A stretch of DNA of 64,000 nucleotides from Symsagittifera roscoffensis (Eukaryota > Xenacoelomorpha > Acoela > Convolutidae): assembly GCF_963678635.1 (NCBI RefSeq), contig NC_087064.1:78530512-78594511 (forward strand). The letters are read 5' to 3'. This document shows positions 56,691-64,000 of the stretch, piece after piece. The translations under genes were made by a program, and so were the position numbers. Positions within the stretch are counted from its first letter, which is position 1; each line of letters begins with the position of its first letter. The notes under the pieces were generated by a model, which saw only the letters and a list, made by a program, of their open reading frames with translations, had not been told where the DNA came from and made no database searches.

Positions 56691-58890
56691 TTTTTCGTTC
56701 TTTTTGAGTACAAACTTGCTTCTTCAATACAACTTCACTGTATAAAGAGTTTGTGGATGCTACTTTCATAAAGGTCCGTTATATTAGTTATGGCAAAAAG
56801 CGGCTCTTTTCCAGTCTCCCCCTTGATTTTTTTTGGAATATCGTTAAATTAAAGTTTGTTTAAAAAGAAATGATGTAAGCTGCAGTGAAACGTGTCAGCG
56901 TGAACAAGTGAACAATCTCTTAAAACATTTTTCCATGCAGAATGTTGTTTGAACAGTTTTTGAAGATCTTTATATTGAAATATTATAAAAGGGGAATGAA
57001 CAAGAGCCCAAAAAGCGTGTTATTTACCTCCAGATTGAGGAAAAAGCTTTTTATAAAGTGTCAATGTAAAAAAAGCTTATTATAATATTTTGATTCAATT
57101 TTTTTCTGCTATGAAATAGTATGAAATTGTAGGATGAACTTTGTTTTTCATAGTATGAAAGTGTATGAAAAACGTTTTTGTCAACTCGTGCTGTTTTTGC
57201 TGTTGTAAGCAGACTAGCCGGGAAACACTCACGTTGCTCGCTGCAAATCAAATTATAAAGTTCTCATAAAATTTATTGATTGAAGCCAGAAACATTACTA
57301 CAAATTATTTATCCTAAATAAATTAACTCTGTAATATACTAGAAAATCAGTTTATAAATTTGACAAGACTGCTGTTATTTTGAGGTATAACCTTAATGTT
57401 CCGAGTGCACTAAAAATTGAGATTCAATGGTCTCGATATGAAAGGATTTAATGCAAATTTCGGACCGTCAATATCAAAAATTATCTTTTAAAATGTGAGA
57501 CGTATAAAATCTTAAAACATCTTTTATGCTTACCTGATATAACCGAGTTGATTATATTTCTAAAAGGGTTTACGTATATATCGACAAAAATTCCAAAAAT
57601 CAGCAAAAACTAACTCTAACAGGTTTGTGGATTTTTCGGTAAACTCATGAAACTTTTGGCCTAAAACTTAAAAAAATAAAACAACTTTTATGCTTACCTG
57701 ATATAACCGAGTTGATTATATCTCTAAAAAGATTTACGTATATATCGACAAAAATTCCAAAAATCAGCAAAAACTAACTCTAATAAGTTTGTGGATTTTT
57801 CGGTAAACTCATGAGACTTTTGGTTGAAAAATTTCCTTTATTGGGCTCTGTGACAGCGGAGAACTTCAAAGTTGTTTTATAAAAGGTATTTTAAACCTAA
57901 AAGAAAAAAATCTGAAAATTTTTGTAGGAAAAGCTCAAAGCTTTTAATTTACAATTTTCTGATAAGCAGAAAAAATCCCTATCTTGTAAATATCTTGAAG
58001 CTTTATTTCGTTAGTAGTTGTATGGCCCTTATAATAAAACTCTAAGATAGCGACTTTTGGTCAACCTGAGTCTTTTCACTTTGTGTGCGTGATAGTAAAT
58101 CTTTGTATGCTGTCAACAACATGCAAAAAATTTCTTGAATTTAAACAATCAGCTTAGTAAGAGGTGCCCTTAAGTGCATCTATGATATACGATAGTGCGT
58201 AGTACGCTCTCGCACTGCAGTTTATGGAAAAATTGTCAATAAATTTAGTTTTTCACGGTCAATCTCCTTAAGTCAAAAATAAACGGTTTTATTCGACTTA
58301 AAATAGATTATTCCCCTGTGTTTTTGTCAAATCAATAAATTCCGTCTTAATTGATCATAATCAATTAAAAAGGGGTACTAATTTTTTCAATATTATCTAA
58401 AGTTTAATTGCAGTGTTTCGACAAATTGAGAATTGCTTTCGACTTGAAACAAATTTTTTTTTCAGCCATTTTCACTTTTTCGCTTCACAATTTTTCCAAA
58501 TACTTTTCTAGTTCCTCAAGTTTTGTTGACGTTTTGTTACACTACTATATCATTTTTCCTTCCCTCATTGTCTTTCATCTTATGTTAGGCTTCCTTTTAG
58601 ACCATGGGGTTGCCTACTGAATGTAACTTCTAAAAATTTGGGTTCCCCAAGTTTAAATCCCACCCACCCCCAGGGGGGGGAATTAAAATCTTGGGATTGG
58701 TCAACTGGGAGAGGTTATAAAAGTGAAGGGGTGAGGATGGGGTTGGGCTTGGGATGGAAGGGAGTATGGGGCTCGCGGAATTGAAGAGAAAAAAATAAAG
58801 ATTTTTAGGGAATTCGAGCATTGGCAAAATCACAGTTTGATAATGGTTTGGAGATCGAAGAGCTAACAAACTTTTAAGTAAAAAATTTTT
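56691..58890. repeat. Satellite array unit 2 (~2.20 kb)
   Basis: Anchor at 56696. Contains two tandem copies of the ~160-bp sub-block (57.53 and 57.69 kb), making the unit longer. A weak minus ORF in the C-rich end (58869-58630) is shared with other units. Confidence 0.92.
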
Positions 58891-61072
58891 TTCGTTCTTT
58901 TTGAGTACAAACTTGCTTTTTCAATACAACTTCAGTGTATAAAGAGTTTGTGCATGCTACTTTCATAAAGGTCCGTTATAATAAGTATGAAAAAAGCGGC
59001 TCTTTTCCAGTCCCCCTTTTGATTTTTTGGGATATCGATAAACTAAAGTCTACTTTTCAGTGAAACAAGTCAGCGTGAACAAGTGAACAAACTCTTACAA
59101 CATTATTTACATGCAAAATGTTGTTTGAACAGTTTTTGAAGATCTTTAGATAGAAATTTTAGAAAAGGGGAATAGACAAGAGCCCAAAAAGCGTGTTATT
59201 TACCTCCAGATTGAAGAAAAAAGCTTTTTATAAAGTGACATTGTAATTAAAAAAAAGCTTATTTTGTAATTTTAATTCAATTTTTTTCTTCTATCAAATA
59301 GTATGAAATTGTAGGATGAACTTTTTTTTTCATAGTATGAAAGTGTATGAAAAACGTTTTTGTCAACTCGTGCTGTTTTTGCTGTTATAAGCAGACTAGC
59401 CGGGAAACACTCACGTTGCTCGCTGCAAATCAAATTATAAAGTTCTCATAAAATTTATTGATTGAAGCCAGAAACATTATTACAAATTATTTATCCTAAA
59501 CAAATTAACTCTGTAATATACTAGAAAATCAGTTTATAAATTTGACAAGACTGCTGTTATTTTGAGGTATAACCTTAATGTTCCGAGTGCACTAAAATTG
59601 AGATTCAATGGTCTCGATATGAAAGGATTTAATGCAAATTTCGTACCGTCAATATCAAAAAATATCTTTTAAAATGTGAGACGTATAAAAACTTAAAACA
59701 ACTTTTAAGCTTTCCTGATATAACCGAGTTGATTATATCTCTAAAATGGTTTACGTATATATCGACAAAAATTCCAAAAATCAGCAAAAACTAAGTTAAT
59801 AGGTTTGTGGATTTTTTGGTAAACTCATGAGATTTTTGGCTCAAAACTTAAAAATTTAAAACAATTTTTGTGCTTACCTGATCTAACCGAGTTGATTATA
59901 TCTCTAAAAAGGTTTACGTATATATCGACAAAAATTCTAAAAATCAGCAAAAACTAACTCTAATAAGTTTGTGGATTTTTCGGTAAACTCATGAGACTTT
60001 AGGCTGAAAAATTTCCGTTATTGGGCTCTGTGACAGCGGAGAACTTCAAAGTTGTTTTATAAAAAGTATTTTAAATCAAAAAGAAAAAAATCTGAAAATT
60101 TTTGTAGGAAAAGCTCAAATCTTTAAATTTACAATTTTCTGATAAGCAGAAAAAATCCCTATCTTGTAATTATCTTGAAGCCTTATTTCGTTAGTAGTTG
60201 TAAGGCCCTTATAATAAAATTCTAAGATAGCGACTTTTGGTCAACCCGAGTCTTTTCACTTTGTGTGCGTGATAGTAAATCTTTGTAGGCTGTCAACAAC
60301 ATGCAAAAAATATCTTGAATTTAAACAATCAGCTAAGTAAGAAGTGCCCTTAATTGCATCTATGATGTACGATAGTGCGTAGTACGCTCTCGCACTGCAG
60401 TTTATGGAAAAATCGTCGATAATTTTAGTTTTTCTCGGTCAATCTCCACAAGTCAAAAATAAACGGTTTTATTCGACTTAAAATAGATTATTCCCTTGTT
60501 TTTTTTGTCAAATCAATAAATTCCGTCTTAATCGATCATAATCAATTAAAAAGGGGTGATAATTTTTTCAGTATTGTCTAAAATTTTAATTGTAGTGTTT
60601 CGACAAATTGAGAATTGCTTTCGACTTGAAACAAATTTTTTTTCAGCCATTTTCATTTTTTCGCTTCACAATTTTTCCAAATAACTTTCTAGTTCCTGAA
60701 GTTTTGTTGACGTTTTGTTACACTACTATCTCATTTTTCCTTCCCTCTTTGTCTTTCATCTTATGCTAGGCTTCCTTTTAGACCATGGGGCTGCCTACTG
60801 AATGTAATTTCTTAAAATTTGGATTTCCCAAGTTTAAATCCCACCCACCCCCAGGGGGGGAATTAATATCTTGGGATTGGTAAATTGGGAGAGGTTATAA
60901 AAGTGAAGGGGTGAGGATGGGGTTGGGGTTGTGATGGAAGGGAGTATGGGACTCGCGGAACTGAAGAGAAAAAAAGGTAAAGATTTTTAGGGAATTCGAG
61001 CATTGGCAAAATCACAGTTTGATAATGGTTTGGCAATCGAAGAGCTAACAAACTTTTAAGTAATAATTTTTT
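58891..61072. repeat. Satellite array unit 3 (~2.18 kb)
   Basis: Anchor at 58893. Also carries the sub-block twice (59.71 and 59.87 kb). Otherwise very close to unit 2, including the shared absence of the ~150-bp stretch. Confidence 0.92.
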
Positions 61073-63160
61073 TTCGTTCTTTTTGAGTACAAACTTGCTT
61101 CTTCAATACAACTTCACTGTATAAAGAGCTTGTGGATGCTACTTTCATAAAGGTCCGTTATATTAGTTAAGGCAAAAAGCGGCTCTTTTCCAGTCTCCCC
61201 CTTGATTTTTTTGGAATATCGTTAAATTGAAGTCTGTTTAAAAAGAAATGATGTAAACTGCAGTGAAACGTGTCAGCGTGAACAAGTGAACAATCTCTTA
61301 CATTATTTTTTCATGCAGAGTGTTGTTTGAACAGTTTTTGAAGATCTTTAGATAGAAATTTTAGAAAAGGGGAATAGACAAGAGCCCAAAAAGCGTGTTA
61401 TTTACCTCCAGATTGAAGAAAAAAGCTTTTTATAAAGTGACATTGTAATTAAAAAAAAGCTTATTTTGTAATTTTAATTCAATTTTTTTCTTCTATGAAA
61501 TAGTATGAAATTGTAGGATGAACTTTGTTTTTCATAGTATGAAAGTGTATGAAAAACGTTTTTGTCAACTCGTGCTGTTTTTGCTGTTATAAGCAGACTA
61601 GCCGGGAAACACTCACGTTGCTCGCTGCAAATCAAATTATAAAATTCTCATAAAATTTACTGATTGAAGCCAGAAACATTACTAGAAATTATTTATCCTA
61701 AACAAATTAACTCTGTAATATACTAGAAAATCAGTTTATAAATTTGACAAGACTGCTGTTATTTTGAGGTATAACCTTAATGTTCCGAGTGCACTAAAAT
61801 TGAGATTCAATGGTCTCGATATGAAAGGATTTAATGCAAATTTCGTACCGTCAAAATCAAAAATTATCTTTTAAAATGTGAGACGTATAATAACTTAAAA
61901 CAACTTTTAAGCTTTCCTGATATAACCGAGTTGATTATGTCTCTAAAAGGGTTTACGTATATATCGACAATAATTCCAAAAATCAGCAAAAACTAAGTCT
62001 AATAAGTTTGTGGATTTTTCGGTAAACTCTTGAGACTTTTGGCTGAAAAATTTCCGTTATTGGGCTCTGTGACAGCGGAGAACTTCAAAGTTGTTTTATA
62101 AAAAGTATTTTAAATCAAAAAGAAAAAAATCTGAAAATTTTTGTAGGAAAAGCTCAAATCTTTAAATTTACAATTTTCTGATAAGCAGAAAAAATCCCTA
62201 TCTTGTAATTATCTTGAAGCCTTATTTCGTTAGTAATTGTAAGGCCCTTATAATAAAATTCTAAGATAGCGACTTTTGGTCAACCCGAGTCTTTTCACTT
62301 TGTGTGCGTGATAGTAAATCTTTGTAGGCTGTCAACAACATGCAAAAAATATCTTGAATTTAAACAATCAGCTAAGTAAGAAGTGCCCTTAAGTGCATCT
62401 ATGATGTACGATAGTGCGTAGTACGCTCTCGCACTGCAGTTTATGGAAAAATTGTCGATAATTTTAGTTTTTCTCGGTCAATCTCCACAAGTCAAAAATA
62501 AACGGTTTTATTCGACTTAAAATAGATTATTCCCTTGTGTTTTTTTTGTCAAATCAATAAATTCCGTCTTAATCGATCATAATCAATTAAAAAGGGGAAT
62601 AGTTTTTTCAGTATTGTCTAAAGTTCAATTGTAGTGTTTCGACAAATTGAGAATTGCTTTCGACTTGAAACAAATTTTTTTTTCAGCCATTTTCACTTTT
62701 TCGCTTCACAATTTTTTCAAATAACTTTCTTGTTCCTCAAGTTTTGTTGACGTTTTGTTACACTACTATATCATTTTTCCTTCCCTCATTGTCTTTCATC
62801 TTATGTTAGGCTTCCTTTTAGACCATAGGGCTGCCTACTGAATGTAACTTCTAAAAATTTGGATTCCCCAAGTTTAAATCCCCCCACCCCCACGGGAGGA
62901 ATTAAAATCTTGGGATTGGTAAATTGGGAGAGGTTAAAAAAATGATGGGGTGAGGATGGGGTTGGGGCTGTGATGGAAGCTGTGATGGAGTATGGGGCTC
63001 GCGGAACTGAAGAGAAAAAAGTTAAAGATTTTTAGAGAATTCGACCACTGGCAAAATAAGTTTGGACAAAATTTCTAATACTTTGATTAGAATGAGATTC
63101 TTCACAGTTCGATAATGGTTTGGCAATCAAAATGCTAACAAACTTTTAAGTAATATTTTT
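61073..63160. repeat. Satellite array unit 4 (~2.09 kb)
   Basis: Anchor at 61075. A single sub-block (61.91 kb). Its purine-rich end is mutated (GGTTAAAAAAATG in place of the TATAAAAG seen in units 1-3) and carries a local insertion, CTGTGATGGA. Confidence 0.92.
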
Positions 63161-64000
63161 TTTGTTCTTTTTGAATACAAACTTGCTTCTTCAATACAAA
63201 CTTTCACGCAAAATTTAATATTTTTTTTTCTAATGCGTAGTTCAGGTTGACTGTTTCACTCAACAAATCCAAAAAAATTAGTTAAACTTTTTGCAATAAG
63301 ACAAATGATTTCTATTGATTTATATGCTTATCATACAACTTCACTGAATAAAGAGTTTGTGCATGCTACTTTCATAAAGGTCCGTTAAATTAAGTGTGGC
63401 AAAAAGCAGCTCTTTTCCAGTCTCCCCTTTGATTTTTTTTGGAAAATCGTTATTAAATTCGGTTTAAATTGAAATTTCATGATGTAAACTGCAGTGAAAC
63501 GTGTCAGCGTGAACAAGTGAACATTCTCTTACATTATTTTTACATGCATAATGTTGTTTGAACAGTTTAAAAGCGTGTTATTTACCTCCAGGTTGAAGAA
63601 AAAAGCTTATTTTAAAGTTTCATTGTAATAAAAAACGCTTATTATTTTATTTTAATTTAATTTTTTTCCCTTATGAAGTAGTTTGAAACTGTAGGATGAA
63701 CTTTGTTTTTCATAGTATGAAATTGTATGAAAAGCGTTTTTGTCAACTCGTGCTGTTTTTGCTGTTGTAAGCAGACTAGCCGGGTAACACTCACGTTGCT
63801 CGCTGCAAATCAATTTATAAAGTTCTCATAAAAGTTATTGATTGAAGCTAGAAAAATTACTACACATTATTTAACCTAAGCAAATTAGCTCTGTAATATA
63901 CTATAAAATCAGTTTGTAAGTTTGACAAGACTGCTCGTATATTGAGGTATAAACTTAATGTTCCGACTGCACTGAAATTGGTAGTCAAGTGTCTGGAAAT
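63161..64000. repeat. Satellite array unit 5, cut by the window end
   Basis: Anchor at 63163. Carries the ~150-bp stretch seen in unit 1 (63.2-63.34 kb) and has a deletion near 63.57 kb. The array continues outside the window. Confidence 0.9.

Noticed and set aside
58630-61051. Minus ORFs with a Pro-rich C-terminus in satellite units
   Set aside because: Present because units are copies; Pro-rich only because of the C-rich strand; not kept open in all units.
55500-62000. U1 snRNA genes in the satellite
   Set aside because: Only eight bases match and the rest of U1 (stem-loops, Sm site) is absent; two copies lose even that match.

Overview
The window looks like nuclear DNA of an invertebrate animal: AT-rich, very repeat-rich, with LTR, LINE and Penelope-like retroelement remnants, satellites, and a single candidate host gene. 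That gene encodes a secreted protein with PAN/apple-like, thrombospondin-1-like and C-type-lectin-like regions and has a short GT-AG intron. I cannot name the species. There is no sign of bacterial or organellar gene organisation, and I saw no rRNA or tRNA gene.

Layout. 1-6.9 kb (minus): decayed Ty3/gypsy-type element read IN <- RNase H <- RT <- PR <- Gag; its 3' end lies outside the window. 6.9-9.6 kb: two tandem ~1.22-kb non-coding units directly 5' of gag, with paired TATA boxes, conserved hairpins and GGAGGGT-rich repeats. 9.65-20.4 kb: two copies (A, B) of a long non-coding block, each joined to a decayed LINE (plus strand); in B the LINE 3' part is repeated three times as ~975-bp units. 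20.4-23.1 kb: remnants of LINE ORF1 (two copies) and RT. 23.5-25.5 kb: a 36-45-bp minisatellite. 25.5-31.1 kb: two copies (C, D) of a diverged relative of block A/B, with a 25-bp minisatellite between them. 31.4-34.4 kb: a degenerate Gln-rich frame, a Penelope-like element (plus), and a LINE RT (minus) that meets the Penelope RT head-on. 34.4-36.6 kb: AT-rich, no clear genes.

36.6-49 kb: a strand-asymmetric stretch (plus strand T/G-rich, minus strand A/C-rich) that decodes on the minus strand as a second, strongly mutated LTR element: Gag with a CCHC knuckle, protease, RT, RNase H, and downstream membrane and cysteine-rich segments that may be env-like. 50-52.2 kb: one unassigned ORF and LINE fragments. 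52.2-53.3 kb (minus): the host-like gene, whose reading frame is broken by a perfect 19-bp tandem duplication. 53.97-54.55 kb: an element with 19-bp terminal inverted repeats. 54.6-64.0 kb: a tandem array of ~2.1-2.2-kb units running off the window.

Biologically this is a retroelement graveyard beside one candidate gene. The most unusual signals are the host-gene frameshift duplication, the non-coding family with compensatory stem changes between distant copies, and the long-unit satellite with an internal duplication in only some units.
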